A DNA stretch of 64,000 bases from Methylomonas sp. 11b (lineage in GTDB: Bacteria > Pseudomonadota > Gammaproteobacteria > Methylococcales > Methylomonadaceae), in the NCBI RefSeq assembly GCF_000515215.1, contig NZ_KI911557.1:1199586-1263585 (forward strand), in the 5' to 3' direction. This document shows, piece after piece, positions 36,472-46,978 of this stretch (its first letter is position 1; each line of letters opens with the position of its first letter). A program made the position numbers and the translations under genes. A model generated the notes under the pieces. That model was given only the letters and a program-made list of their open reading frames with translations. It was not told where the DNA came from and made no database searches.

Positions 36472-38256
36472 TTAACTGGCAGGGGTACAGGTCGGCAAAT
36501 AAATTCGGAACCGAGTCCCTCGGCCGATTTCCGAATCTATCTCGATACGACCATGATGGTCCTGGATGATTTTATAAGATAGCGACAAGCCCAAGCCGGT
36601 GCCTTTACCGACCGGCTTGGTGGTAAAGAATGGATCGAACATCCGCGCTCGGGTTGCTTCGTTCATACCCTGGCCGTTATCCTCCACTTCGACCCACAGC
36701 CAATCGGCATCCTGATAACCGGTTCGCACCGTAATTTTGCCGAAGTCCTCAATCGCTTGCGCGGCGTTCACCAACAGATTCATAAATACCTGATTCAGCT
36801 GCGCACCGACGCATTCGAAAGGTTTGATACCGCCGTATTCCTTCACCACTTCGGCCTTGTATTTCAGTTCGTTGTTGACGATATTCAAGGTGGCATCGAT
36901 ACCGGCTTCCAAATCGAACATTTCCCGGCCCTGCTTATCGATCCGGGAAAAATCGCGTAGATCCTGGACGATTTTCTTCGCGCGAGTCGCGCCTTCCAGA
37001 GACTCTTCCACCAGATCGGCGGCGTCACCTTTCAGAAAATCCAGATCGACCGCATTTTTAAACTGTTTAAAAGCCTGCGCGTCCGGGTGGTTATCCGCCA
37101 ACTGCCCGGCCAGACGCTCAGCCAACTCGGCGGCCTTGGTGAGTTCTTGTATGTATTGTTTAAGGCTATTTAGATTGGAATAAATATAACCGAGTGGATT
37201 ATTGATCTCGTGCGCCACCCCGGCGGCCAATTGGCCGATCGAGGCCATTTTTTCCGATTGCACCAGATGGGCCTGGGTTTCCTGGAGTTGCTGATTGAGC
37301 AGGGTTTGTTGGTTTTTTTCCATCTGCAGAGTCTGGTTCGCCTCTGTCAGCGCTTGGGTGCGTTCGCGAACCCGTTCTTCTAGTTGTTGGTTCAGTTTCA
37401 GCAAAGCGGTTTCCGCCTGCTTTTGCGTGCTGATGTCCATCCCACAGCCCATCAAGCCGGCAAATTTACCGTTCTTGCGCACCCTGGGCACGGCGGTTTC
37501 CAAAATCCAGGTTTCCTTGGCATCCGCGGTACACAGCCGGTACTGAATCTTGAACTTGGTCAATTCCAGCGCGGCTTGCTGATAAGTCTGCACCACCTTG
37601 TCCCTATCATCCGGGTGTATCGTGTTCAGCCATTGCCGGCGGTCGACAAAACCGCGTTCGATATTGAAGGTTTTAAACCAGAAACGATTGCAAAAAATCG
37701 GCAGGTTTTTGGAGTTGGTGATCCAGATCAGGGCCGGGAGATGGTCGGCAAGTTCCTTGAAACGCTCTTCGCTTTCCCGCAAGGCCGAGTACAAATTACT
37801 GTGCAAAATATCGACATGTTCATCCTTATCGATAAGAATTTGCGCGGCATCCACACCCTGGTTTAGGCTGATCGCCATCAGTTTGTCGGTTTTTAAAATA
37901 TGGTGGCACAGCCAGTCCACCAAAAAATCCAGCAAATCCTTGGAAATGACGGAAATATCCGTTTGAGCCTCGATCTGCACCTGCTGCACTTTGTCGATAA
38001 AATCTTGATGTTGCTGGCGGTGCTCGGCAAGCAAACGCGGATTAAAATTTACATCCGCCATCAGTTGCTCTTCATGCTGAAAGTGATAAACCGAGTAATC
38101 GAGCAGTTGTTTGACGGTATCGATGACCGTTTGCAGATCGGCGCCTAATGCGTTTAGTTCGTCCAGCCGATTAATCAGCCCGACCAGATGCCGATGCTGA
38201 TTATCCACACTGTCTATGCCGACCAGCAGTTGGTCGTTCCACGTTAAAATACTCAT
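36472..38256 (-). CDS. Bacteriohaemerythrin-PAS sensor histidine kinase
   Basis: The 594-residue protein starts with a haemerythrin domain: H21 (DNQHRH), H58 and E62 (HFQHEE), H79 and H83 (EHRQQHQDF), then HHILKTD. These are the di-iron ligands that bind O2 or sense redox. A PAS domain follows ([12 protein letters not shown]), then a coiled coil and HisKA with [17 protein letters not shown] and an HATPase with [12 protein letters not shown] and [10 protein letters not shown]. It should phosphorylate the response regulator encoded 19 bp downstream. O2 sensing is an inference, attractive in a methane oxidiser. Confidence 0.9.
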   Translation of the reverse strand: MSILTWNDQLLVGIDSVDNQHRHLVGLINRLDELNALGADLQTVIDTVKQLLDYSVYHFQHEEQLMADVNFNPRLLAEHRQQHQDFIDKVQQVQIEAQTDISVISKDLLDFLVDWLCHHILKTDKLMAISLNQGVDAAQILIDKDEHVDILHSNLYSALRESEERFKELADHLPALIWITNSKNLPIFCNRFWFKTFNIERGFVDRRQWLNTIHPDDRDKVVQTYQQAALELTKFKIQYRLCTADAKETWILETAVPRVRKNGKFAGLMGCGMDISTQKQAETALLKLNQQLEERVRERTQALTEANQTLQMEKNQQTLLNQQLQETQAHLVQSEKMASIGQLAAGVAHEINNPLGYIYSNLNSLKQYIQELTKAAELAERLAGQLADNHPDAQAFKQFKNAVDLDFLKGDAADLVEESLEGATRAKKIVQDLRDFSRIDKQGREMFDLEAGIDATLNIVNNELKYKAEVVKEYGGIKPFECVGAQLNQVFMNLLVNAAQAIEDFGKITVRTGYQDADWLWVEVEDNGQGMNEATRARMFDPFFTTKPVGKGTGLGLSLSYKIIQDHHGRIEIDSEIGRGTRFRIYLPTCTPAS

Positions 38257-38358
38257 CCGCGATCCATTCTTAGCAGGGTCAAGTCTGATTACCGACCTCT
38301 GGCATTATGGCACAATGCATTTACTCTGCCGGTTTTTTCAAGACTCAGGTTTATTGGT

Positions 38359-38766
38359 ATGGATATTCAAGATTTCGACGGTTTACGCGCCTTGCTGGAC
38401 TCAACGTTTCCGAAAACCTGCCGCAGTTGCGGTTACGTATATATCTCGGCCGAGCAGTTTTTTATCGAAACCCAAGACATGCCCCATGGTCGTTCATCGT
38501 TACGGTCGGCCATCGAGGACGACGGCTTAATTCTAGTGGAAGTATTCAGAAACTGCCGCTGCGGCTCCACGTTGATGGACGAGTTCGGCTGTCGGCGCGA
38601 TCAAAGCCCAGCCGGTTTAAAACGGCGCCAGGCTTTCGACAATATGTTGAGTGCCATGCAAGCCCGAAACATCGCCACAGACGCTGCCCGCATGGAGATC
38701 ATCAAGTTTTTACAAGGTCAACCCAATACGCTGGTGGCGATGCTGAATATCGAGAGGCTACCTTAG
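38359..38766 (+). CDS. Conserved hypothetical Cys-rich protein
   Basis: The 135-residue protein has a CRSC pair (KTCRSCGYVYISAEQFF), then CRC and a later Cys (RNCRCGSTLMDEFGC). Spacing suggests a zinc-ribbon-like metal site. The C-terminus is a helical segment. It is divergent from the kinase, and the 102-bp spacer could hold promoters for both. I do not recognise the family. Confidence 0.6.
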   Translation: MDIQDFDGLRALLDSTFPKTCRSCGYVYISAEQFFIETQDMPHGRSSLRSAIEDDGLILVEVFRNCRCGSTLMDEFGCRRDQSPAGLKRRQAFDNMLSAMQARNIATDAARMEIIKFLQGQPNTLVAMLNIERLP

Positions 38767-38790
38767 CGGCAAGTTACGGGCCGGAAACCC

Positions 38791-40677
38791 TCAGCCTTGC
38801 ATGGCTTCCAACTCATCCCAACGTTGATAAGCCTGGCTCAGATCGGCCTCGGCAGTCTGCAATTGCGCCAGCTTGGCGGCTACGGCATCAGGGCTTTGTT
38901 TATAAAAATTGGCTTCGTTCATTTCCGCCGTCAGCTGGACTTGCAGGGTTTCCAGTTGCTCAATCAGCGCCGGCAGTTGCTCTAGTTCCCGCTGTTCCTT
39001 AAAACTAAGCTTCTTGGCCGGACCGGTTTTGGGTTTTTCTTTTTTTACGGCTTGCTCGGCGATTTTTACCGCTTCGGCTTTTTTGTTCTGCTCCATCAGG
39101 GCAAACCAGTCGGCGTAACCGCCGATATATTCTTCGACCCTGCCCTCGCCTTCGAACACCAACACGCTGGTCACAACGTTATCCAAGAACTCCCGGTCAT
39201 GACTGACTAACAATAAGGTGCCTTGGTACTCGACCAGTTTTTCTTCCAATATCTCCAGGGTTTCCAAATCCAGATCGTTGGTCGGTTCGTCCATCACGAT
39301 CAGATTAGCAGTTTTGGTAAACAAGCGCGCCAACAGCAAACGATTTTTCTCGCCGCCGGACAGACTTTTGACCGGTGAACGCGCCCTGGCCGGCGCGAAC
39401 AAAAAGTCGGCCAGGTAAGACATCACATGTCGTTTGCCATCCGGCGTATCGACAAATTCGCCGCCATCCAGCACGCTGTCGGCCACCGAAATTTCCGGGT
39501 CGAGCTGCTCACGCAATTGATCGAAATACGCAATTTGCAGATTGGTGCCCAATTCGATAGTGCCGTTGGTGGGTTGCAATTGGCCGAGCAGTAGCTTCAA
39601 TAAGGTGGATTTGCCGGCGCCGTTGTTGCCGATCAAACCGATCTTGTCGCCGCGCTCGATGCGTAGCGAAAAATCTTTGATGATGGGTTTGTCCTGATAT
39701 TGAAAATTCACATCGATGGCTTCGACGACTTTTTTGCCGGACGCTTCGCCTTTGTTCAAACTGAGCTTGGCCGTGCCTTGGGTGTTGCGCCGCTCGGAAC
39801 GTTCGGCGCGCAAGCGTTTCAAGGCCCTAACCCGGCCTTCGTTACGCGTGCGCCGGGCCTTGACCCCTTGCCGGATCCAGACCTCTTCTTTGGCCAGCTT
39901 CTTGTCGAACTCGGCGTTTTGATTGGCTTCGTCTTCCAAGGCCGCAGCCTTGCGCGCCAGATAGTCTTGATAATTGCCGGCCCAGGAAGTTAACTGGCCG
40001 CGATCCAAATCGATAATCCGCGTCGCCAGTTTTTGCAAAAACGCCCGGTCATGGGTGACGAACATCACCGCGCCCTGAAAAGCCAGGATTTGCTCTTCCA
40101 GCCAGGCGATGCTTTCGAAATCCAGATGGTTAGTCGGCTCGTCCAGCAACAACACTTCCGGGTCGATTACCAAAGCCCGCGCCAAGGCTACCCGCCGCTT
40201 CCAACCGCCGGACAAACTGCCGACCAGCACGTCCGCCGGTAGCTGCAATTTGCTTAACACCGCTTCGACACGGGTTTGAAACTCCCAACCGTTGTCGGCT
40301 TCCAGTTTGTGCTGCACATCACCCAAGGCTTGCAGCGATTGCTCACTGCCGTCCATGTGGTGTAACAATTCGTGATAACGGGCGATCACCCGACCCAATT
40401 CGCCCAGACCGCCGGCCACCGCTTCATAGATGGTTTCGGTTTCCTCCAGATTGGGCGATTGCTCCAGCCAAGCCAAACGCAGTTCCGGCTGTTTCCAGAT
40501 TTCGCCGTGATCGGCATGAATATCGCCGGCGATGATTTTCATCAAGGTTGATTTGCCCTCGCCGTTGCGGCCCAGCAGGCCGACCCGCTCACCGGCGTCG
40601 AGTTGAAAGGCGGCGTTATCGAGCAGCGCGTGGGTGCCGAAGGCGATGGAAACATTGGTTAAGCGGATTAAAGGCAT
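38791..40677 (-). CDS. uup: ABC-F family ATPase Uup
   Basis: The 628-residue protein has two ABC domains with Walker A (GLLGRNGEGKSTLM and GLIGNNGAGKSTLL), signatures (LSGGWKRRVALARAL and LSGGEKNRLLLARLF) and no membrane helices. A coiled-coil C-terminal tail (LPALIEQLETLQVQL) is typical of Uup rather than EttA or YheS. It acts on ribosomes or DNA-linked processes. It overlaps the CinA-like gene by 10 bp. Confidence 0.9.
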   Translation of the reverse strand: MPLIRLTNVSIAFGTHALLDNAAFQLDAGERVGLLGRNGEGKSTLMKIIAGDIHADHGEIWKQPELRLAWLEQSPNLEETETIYEAVAGGLGELGRVIARYHELLHHMDGSEQSLQALGDVQHKLEADNGWEFQTRVEAVLSKLQLPADVLVGSLSGGWKRRVALARALVIDPEVLLLDEPTNHLDFESIAWLEEQILAFQGAVMFVTHDRAFLQKLATRIIDLDRGQLTSWAGNYQDYLARKAAALEDEANQNAEFDKKLAKEEVWIRQGVKARRTRNEGRVRALKRLRAERSERRNTQGTAKLSLNKGEASGKKVVEAIDVNFQYQDKPIIKDFSLRIERGDKIGLIGNNGAGKSTLLKLLLGQLQPTNGTIELGTNLQIAYFDQLREQLDPEISVADSVLDGGEFVDTPDGKRHVMSYLADFLFAPARARSPVKSLSGGEKNRLLLARLFTKTANLIVMDEPTNDLDLETLEILEEKLVEYQGTLLLVSHDREFLDNVVTSVLVFEGEGRVEEYIGGYADWFALMEQNKKAEAVKIAEQAVKKEKPKTGPAKKLSFKEQRELEQLPALIEQLETLQVQLTAEMNEANFYKQSPDAVAAKLAQLQTAEADLSQAYQRWDELEAMQG

Positions 40678-41888
40678 TTGTTTTGTAGGTAACGTCTGAG
40701 TAAGTCCAGCGCCAGTAAGGCGGCCTGGTTTTGTTTGGATTTAAGGGCGCCATAGGCATTGAGCTGGGTCGAGACCACGCCGCTGGGTGTGGCTAAGGCA
40801 TTGTAAAGGACAATGGCTTTATCTTTATCCCGATAGTCTGCGGCGCTGCCGCTAAAAAGCTGAACTAAGGCAAAATCGGTTTGCTCGCGGGCTTTGAGTT
40901 GTTCGGCCCAAATTTTGGCGATGGGCAGTACATCACCGCCTCCCGCTTCACCTGCACCGGTATTGCGTCCCCAATCCAGATTAATTTCAACGCGCCTCAG
41001 CCAGTCGCATCCCAAGCATTTGGCGGCTAACTGGCCCTGGCTGGCGGTTTCCAGCAAGGCCAGGGAATAGGATTTCCGGCTCATGGCTTTGCTCACGACG
41101 TCCAGCAGATCGCCTTGCGCTTCGTTTAGGCCGTCGATGGCAAACACGTAATCGCCGATCCGCTCCGCAACGGCGGCCACACAGTCACGCTTTTCTTGCT
41201 CGGGAAAACTGCTGGCAAACAACAGTTTGGTCTGCACTTCATCGGGTGCGGCACGAAACCCAAGTTGCACGCCGTCCGGCAAATCAAAATCCGCCAAGCA
41301 CTGCTGAATCGCCGATTCACCTATACCTATGCTGCGTAGGCTAACCAAACACTCCGGCTGCAAATCAAAACGCTCCAGTAATTGCTGCCTTACAAGAGTG
41401 GTGAACATATGCTTCATTTCCGACGGCACACCCGGCAAAAACACAAACCAGCAGCGTTTAAATTGCAGGGCAAAGCCCGGCGCGGTGCCGTAAGCGTTAT
41501 CGATGCGCATCGCAGACTGCGGCAACAGGGCTTGCTTGCGATTGGCTTCCGGCATCACTCGATTGCGACGCGCGTAATACTGTTGAATGTCCGCAAAGGC
41601 CCGGGCGTCGAATTGCAATGACTGGCCGCTGGCAATACTGACCGCCTCGGCGGTGAGATCGTCGCTGGTCGGCCCTAGGCCGCCGGTGCAAATACAGCAA
41701 TCGGCCCGTTCACCGATCTCCCTAAACAGCGCAACCAAATCTTGCAGGTTGTCGCCGACCGCAGTATGGCGTTTTAGGGTAAAACCCATTTCAACCAATT
41801 GCTGGGAGAGCCAGGCGGCGTTGCTGTCCACGGTCTGCCCGCAGACAATTTCCTCGCCTTGCGAGAATATTTCGGCTATCTGTTTCAT
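40668..41888 (-). CDS. CinA-like protein with degenerate C-terminal domain
   Basis: The 406-residue protein has an N-terminal MoCF/CinA domain (GEEIVCGQTVDSNAAWLSQ; ICTGGLGPTSDDLTAEAV; LPGVPSEMKHMF). The C-terminal half aligns in layout with the nicotinamide-nucleotide amidase (PncC) domain, but the signature AESCTGG reads LETASQGQ, and the GVV-TY-SN-type region is not recognisable. So amidase activity is doubtful. It overlaps the transporter gene by 4 bp (ATGA) and uup by 10 bp. Confidence 0.85.
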   Translation of the reverse strand: MKQIAEIFSQGEEIVCGQTVDSNAAWLSQQLVEMGFTLKRHTAVGDNLQDLVALFREIGERADCCICTGGLGPTSDDLTAEAVSIASGQSLQFDARAFADIQQYYARRNRVMPEANRKQALLPQSAMRIDNAYGTAPGFALQFKRCWFVFLPGVPSEMKHMFTTLVRQQLLERFDLQPECLVSLRSIGIGESAIQQCLADFDLPDGVQLGFRAAPDEVQTKLLFASSFPEQEKRDCVAAVAERIGDYVFAIDGLNEAQGDLLDVVSKAMSRKSYSLALLETASQGQLAAKCLGCDWLRRVEINLDWGRNTGAGEAGGGDVLPIAKIWAEQLKAREQTDFALVQLFSGSAADYRDKDKAIVLYNALATPSGVVSTQLNAYGALKSKQNQAALLALDLLRRYLQNKCL

Positions 41889-42808
41889 AACACCCGATAC
41901 CAGAGTGGTAAGCTCACTAAACTCAAGGCCGTCGTCACCGTCACGGCCATCGCATATAAACCGCTGTCCAGCTTATAGCGGTCGCATAACACGATGCCCA
42001 TCACCATACTCGGCATGGCTAGATCCATCACGGCCGCCGCCCTGGGCTGGCCGGTCAAATTGAGCAAATTTGCCAGCCACAACGCAATCAGCGGCATCAG
42101 CCATAACTTAATCAATGCGGTGGGAGCGATGAACGGTAAGTTGCGCACACGTATATCCCGCCAACTAAGCGCCAAGCCTAAAGAAAAAATCATCAACGGT
42201 GCCACCGCTCCGGAACATTTTTGCAGTAAGCCACCTACCCAGAACGGTATCGGCACCTGATTAAGGTTTAACACGACCGCGACAAAAGCGGCCCAGAACG
42301 GCGGCGCATTAAAAAACGCCAAGAGCGATTTGGGTTTTGGTTCCCCGGTTGCTCCGTAATGGCGGGCCAGCATTATGCCTAAGGTATATACCAACGGCGC
42401 TTCGGCAAACAAATCGATCTGGATGACCAAAGACCGGGTCCAGTCGCCGAAAATCTGCTCCAATACCGGCAAGCCCAGGTACGTGACGTTTGGAAAAGCT
42501 GCCGCCAAAATCACCGCCCCGGTTTGCGGGTTTTTAAATCTAAACAACTTAGCAAGCAGCCAACTTGCCAAAATCGACAACAAGATACTGATAGAACCCA
42601 ATGCTGAATATTGTAACGATTGCCAGCCAATATCCGCCCGCCACAGCACATCCAGCACCATAACCGGCATAAAAAAGTAATAAACCACACTGGTTAACAC
42701 CAGCCGGGTCTGGTCTGCCGACAAACGGTTAGGCGTCAAGACCCGCCAACCGGCACCGCACAGCATCAGCACGGTCATTTGCATCAAGGTTGTATTCATG
42801 CCGCGCAT
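41885..42808 (-). CDS. AEC family auxin-efflux-type transporter
   Basis: The 307-residue protein has about ten hydrophobic helices. Motifs such as VYYFFMPVMVLDVLW, FPNVTYLGLPVLEQIFGD and MPSMVMGIVLCDRYKLD are typical of the AEC (auxin efflux carrier) family. Substrate is unknown. The start could be 42808 or the ATG at 42799. The stop overlaps the CinA-like start. Confidence 0.85.
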   Translation of the reverse strand: MRGMNTTLMQMTVLMLCGAGWRVLTPNRLSADQTRLVLTSVVYYFFMPVMVLDVLWRADIGWQSLQYSALGSISILLSILASWLLAKLFRFKNPQTGAVILAAAFPNVTYLGLPVLEQIFGDWTRSLVIQIDLFAEAPLVYTLGIMLARHYGATGEPKPKSLLAFFNAPPFWAAFVAVVLNLNQVPIPFWVGGLLQKCSGAVAPLMIFSLGLALSWRDIRVRNLPFIAPTALIKLWLMPLIALWLANLLNLTGQPRAAAVMDLAMPSMVMGIVLCDRYKLDSGLYAMAVTVTTALSLVSLPLWYRVL

Positions 42809-42871
42809 TTTATCAGGCTGGCGGCGGTGACACGCGGCTAAAGCATTAGCCCTAGTAATTGGCTAAATATG

Positions 42872-45800
42872 CTAATCGCCACCCGGCGCTTGGGCTACTG
42901 CCTTGTCGAGTAGTAGTTCGAACTGATCGGCCGGAACCGGTCTGGAAATTAAATAGCCTTGTCCGTAATCGCAGCCCATTCGATTTAATAGATCGTATTG
43001 TTCCTGGGTCTCTATACCTTCGGCGACGACTTTGATGCCTAACTTGTGCGCCATCACCACAATGGCTTCGCACAAGGCCATGTCACTGGAGCCGGCCACC
43101 AGACTTCTGACAAACGCCTGGTCTATCTTGATGTAATCGATGTCGAATTTTTTCAAATAGGCCAAGGACGAATAACCGGTGCCGAAATCGTCCAAAGCCA
43201 CTTGCATGCCGGCATCGCGAAACGCCAACAATTGTTCGCGAGTGCTATTGCTGGCATCCAGTATTAAGCCTTCGGTGATTTCGACTATCACGCTCTGGCC
43301 TGGTAATTCCAGCTCCCGCAGCAAGACTATCCATTGATTGGCTTCCATGGCTTGCTTGCGGAACTGTACCGGCGATTTATTCACGCTGATCTGGAAATCC
43401 GGATGGTAGGTTTGCCGCCATTGTTTGGCCTGACGCACAGCGGTGTCGAAAACCCAATCGCCAATATCAACGATAACCCCGGTATCTTCGGCAACCGGAA
43501 TAAATTCGGCCGGGCTAACCATTCCCAGCGTCGGATGCTGCCAACGTAACAAAGCTTCCGCTTTGGCGATGCTGCCGCTAGCGAATTCGATGATCGGTTG
43601 GTAATGCAGTAAAAACTGCTGCCGGGCCAGCGCGCCGTGCAAATCGTTGGCCAGCCGCATGCGCAGTTGGGCGTTCTGCTGCATCAAGGCAGTGAAATAT
43701 TGGTAACGGTCGCGACCCTGATTTTTGGCGGCGTACATCGCCTGATCGGCATTTTTTAATAAAGAATCGGTATCCAGCGCATCGTCCGGATATAGGGCAA
43801 TGCCTATACTCCCGGAAATGTAGGCCGTCTCATTTCCCAACCGAAACGGTTCCGCCAAGCCCTGCAAGATATTCCGGGCGATCCGGTTGACGCCTTCCAC
43901 TTGGTCCAACTCGCCGAGAATCACGGTGAATTCATCGCCGCCCAGCCTGGCGATGCTGTCGCAATCGCGCACGCAGCCGCTGATGCGCCGCGCCGCTTCC
44001 TTCAACAACACGTCCCCCATGAAGTGGCCCATGCTGTCATTGACATCCTTGAAGCGGTCCAAGTCCAGAAACATCAAGGCCACATGCCTACCATGCCGAA
44101 AAGCCTTTTTGATTTCCTGATTGAGCCTATCTAAAAACATATTGCGATTCGGCAAACCGGTCAGCGGATCGAAATTGGCTTGCCGCCAAATCAATTCTTC
44201 GGATTTTTTCCGGTCGGTAATATCCGCGATCAAGGCCACCCGCCTGTGCACACCACCGCTCTCATTCAGAATGGAGTTGATAGTTACCCACTGGATGCAA
44301 TCCTCGCCGTTCTTGCGACGGCCGCTGATTTCGCCGGCCCACTGACCGTTGGTATTGATTACCCGCAAGACGGTTTTGTAGAAAGCCTGATCATGAGGCT
44401 CTGTAGCGCCGCCGACAAAGGCGCGGCCTATCACTTCGTCCGCCGAATATCCGGTTACCGTGGTAAATGCCGGATTAACCGTGATGATAGTGCCCGTGGC
44501 ATCGGTGACCATCATTGCTTCACTACTGTTCAAATACACCAAGGCCGCCAGTTGCATTTCCTCTTCGGCGCTTTTCCGCGCGGTAATGTCCTCGTACACA
44601 CCCAACACACCAATAGTCTGTTGTTGCAAATTACGTAAGGGCACTCTTGAGGTTCGCAAATGCATGGTTTTACCTGCCGGCCCCATTAGCATTTCTTCGT
44701 AATTCAATTTTGCCGTATTACTCTCTATTACCTGCTTATCGTCTGCTCGATATAAGTGCGCTAAATCTCGCCAAACTAATTGCTCATCGGATTTACCGAT
44801 CAATTCGGCGGGGCTATCTAGCCCGGCATCCCTACTGAAGGCTAAGTTGGCCCCCAGATAACGGTAATTCAGGTCTTTCCAGAATACGCGGCTGGGGATG
44901 GTGTTGATGACGGTTTGCAGCATGTTTACCGAATCGGCTAGTTTGTGCATCGCTTCCAACCGTTCGGAAATATCGCGCAAAATCAGTAATTGATTACCTG
45001 CCAAGCTATCGCCCAATAAGACGATGTCAACCAACACCATCCGGCACCTGCCATCCTTGCAACACACTTTCAATTCCGCGGTTTGGCTGGACTCGGCCGC
45101 GGAATGGGGAACACGCTGATAACTGTGCCAATTAGCGATGACCTGCTGCCGATATTCGGCATCGGGATGGGCATGCCACCACCATTCCGCCAAGGTCGGA
45201 ATATCGCTTAGCGTATACCCAAACGTTTTCACGAAAGCCGAGTTCAAATAATTGATATTGCCTTGGCTATCATGCAGTACATAAGCAATTGGCGACTCTT
45301 CGATAATTGCATGAAATTTGGCTTCGCTACCGGACAGCGCCTGATGGGCTTGATAAAGCCTCTGGTAAGGCAGTTGGATGCTGTTGAGAAATACCGAACG
45401 GTAGATCAGGCCATAGGCGACTACTTTATAGATGTGGCCGAGCAAAATATATAAATCGGTCACGCTGGCATAAAAGGTCACGAACAGCTCGCTCATGGCC
45501 ATGATAGCGGCAGCCGCCGCCAAACCAGCCGGATCGTAAGAATGTTGACGGCGGGTTTGGAGTAAATAGCCGATGGCACTGAGAGCATAGACGCCGGCCA
45601 ATAGATATTCGCAGGCTTTTTTAACAGACGTTAAGCCCTGAACTGCATCAAAGGTGCGCGGTAACCAGTCCTGATGGAAAAACACCAGCCAGCAACCCAG
45701 AACAATATAGAGCAGCACACCGCTCAACATCAATGAGCGCGATACCGGTGATATTTGCCTGCTTGGCACCAGCAAACCCATCACTAAGCCTAGCGCCGCA

Positions 45801-46168
45801 AACGCGCGGGCCATCAACCAAAAAGCGATAGCTTTTTCCGGATCGCTTTCGGTGATAAAGGCCGGCATGCCACTGAAAGACAGGGTATGCATTAAATCCA
45901 GGACCGCCACGCCTAAGAAACAGCAGGCCAGCATCATGAATCCGGCGGAGTTTTCCTTTTGATAAACGCTCCAACCCACGGCGAAAACCAATGCGGAAAT
46001 CACGATGGAAAAACCTTCCATCAAGGTATGTACGCCTAAGGATTGGCTGACAAACGGCCGCAAGGATTCCGATAGCGGAAAATACAAGCTAAGCAACTGC
46101 GCAAGTAAAAGTAGTAGCACCGTCCAAAGCAGAGGCCTGGCCTGGTTTTGTTCGCTATATTGCTCCAC
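42872..46168 (-). CDS. MASE3-PAS-GGDEF-EAL signalling protein
   Basis: The 1098-residue protein starts at a GTG preceded by AGGGA. It has a membrane MASE3-type sensor domain (about 10-270; LMEGFSIVISALVFAVGW; LDLMHTLSFSGMPAF), then three PAS domains, a GGDEF domain with intact RLGGDEFTVIL and an EAL domain with intact KAEALLRW and VAEGIETQEQ. Both c-di-GMP synthesis and breakdown are possible. It can set the c-di-GMP level that the riboswitch candidates would read (inference). Confidence 0.92.
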   Translation of the reverse strand: MEQYSEQNQARPLLWTVLLLLLAQLLSLYFPLSESLRPFVSQSLGVHTLMEGFSIVISALVFAVGWSVYQKENSAGFMMLACCFLGVAVLDLMHTLSFSGMPAFITESDPEKAIAFWLMARAFAALGLVMGLLVPSRQISPVSRSLMLSGVLLYIVLGCWLVFFHQDWLPRTFDAVQGLTSVKKACEYLLAGVYALSAIGYLLQTRRQHSYDPAGLAAAAAIMAMSELFVTFYASVTDLYILLGHIYKVVAYGLIYRSVFLNSIQLPYQRLYQAHQALSGSEAKFHAIIEESPIAYVLHDSQGNINYLNSAFVKTFGYTLSDIPTLAEWWWHAHPDAEYRQQVIANWHSYQRVPHSAAESSQTAELKVCCKDGRCRMVLVDIVLLGDSLAGNQLLILRDISERLEAMHKLADSVNMLQTVINTIPSRVFWKDLNYRYLGANLAFSRDAGLDSPAELIGKSDEQLVWRDLAHLYRADDKQVIESNTAKLNYEEMLMGPAGKTMHLRTSRVPLRNLQQQTIGVLGVYEDITARKSAEEEMQLAALVYLNSSEAMMVTDATGTIITVNPAFTTVTGYSADEVIGRAFVGGATEPHDQAFYKTVLRVINTNGQWAGEISGRRKNGEDCIQWVTINSILNESGGVHRRVALIADITDRKKSEELIWRQANFDPLTGLPNRNMFLDRLNQEIKKAFRHGRHVALMFLDLDRFKDVNDSMGHFMGDVLLKEAARRISGCVRDCDSIARLGGDEFTVILGELDQVEGVNRIARNILQGLAEPFRLGNETAYISGSIGIALYPDDALDTDSLLKNADQAMYAAKNQGRDRYQYFTALMQQNAQLRMRLANDLHGALARQQFLLHYQPIIEFASGSIAKAEALLRWQHPTLGMVSPAEFIPVAEDTGVIVDIGDWVFDTAVRQAKQWRQTYHPDFQISVNKSPVQFRKQAMEANQWIVLLRELELPGQSVIVEITEGLILDASNSTREQLLAFRDAGMQVALDDFGTGYSSLAYLKKFDIDYIKIDQAFVRSLVAGSSDMALCEAIVVMAHKLGIKVVAEGIETQEQYDLLNRMGCDYGQGYLISRPVPADQFELLLDKAVAQAPGGD

Positions 46169-46291
46169 AGTGTTCCCTTGCTGTTTGCCGGTCTGCCAAT
46201 ATTATGTAGACTTAAGTCTGTTAGCGGCTAGTGTTATTGTTATGTTCTATCGATAGTGCGATGGGTACTGTCAATTCATCAGCAGGCTCAT

Positions 46292-46978
46292 TCAATACGC
46301 TAAAGCGCGCCAATGTTGTCTAAGTCTGTCGATTTGCGCGACATCCAGTTGCGCGGTGCGGGAATGCTCCCGACACAAGGCGCCGCGAAACCCCAAATAA
46401 TCCGGACTTAACTGCACTAAACTCGCTACATCGTCGGCTCGCAAGGAACCGGCCAAACCACTCAGCAAGCCCAGACTGGCGACTCTATCGACAAAACTCT
46501 GCAATTCGTCCAGGGTCATCAGCCGCGTCAACGAGCCGAGCTGTTTATCGGCGGTATCCAGCATCACCCCGCGAAAACCGGCCTTGGCTAAGGCATCGAT
46601 CATCGCAAAATCCGGGCGGGTATCGGCAAACAATACCGCGACCAAGGCCACTCCCTGCTCGGCAAGCGTTTGTAATCCCGCAATGCAGGCCTGCCAGTCA
46701 CCACCCGGAAAAAAACCGATCTTCACATAATTTACCCCGGTAGCCGCCATGGCTTGCACGGCCGGCAGGATCAATTCGGGCTGCATCGGTAAATCGCCGA
46801 TAGTGGCGCTAACACAGCTACCCGGTTGCAAGTGGCGAACAATTTCGGCAACCTCGGCAACGTCCAACGCCCCCAACGCGCCGCGAGCCGGTTGTTTTAA
46901 ATCGATAATGTCGACGGCGGCGGCCTCGACCAACAAAGCTTCGGCCAAACTATTCACGCTAGCCAACATCGCGGTCAT
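46292..46978 (-). CDS. mfnB: (5-Formylfuran-3-yl)methyl phosphate synthase-like protein (MfnB/DUF556)
   Basis: The 228-residue protein matches DUF556. It has IIDLKQPARGALGA with Lys28 at the position of the Schiff-base lysine of MfnB, and NYVKIGFF, which corresponds to the second conserved lysine. In archaea MfnB makes a methanofuran precursor; in aerobic methylotrophs it supports H4MPT-linked formaldehyde oxidation. The start ATG at 46978 follows GGGGAG and overlaps the DUF447 stop (ATGA), so the two are coupled. Confidence 0.88.
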   Translation of the reverse strand: MTAMLASVNSLAEALLVEAAAVDIIDLKQPARGALGALDVAEVAEIVRHLQPGSCVSATIGDLPMQPELILPAVQAMAATGVNYVKIGFFPGGDWQACIAGLQTLAEQGVALVAVLFADTRPDFAMIDALAKAGFRGVMLDTADKQLGSLTRLMTLDELQSFVDRVASLGLLSGLAGSLRADDVASLVQLSPDYLGFRGALCREHSRTAQLDVAQIDRLRQHWRALAY

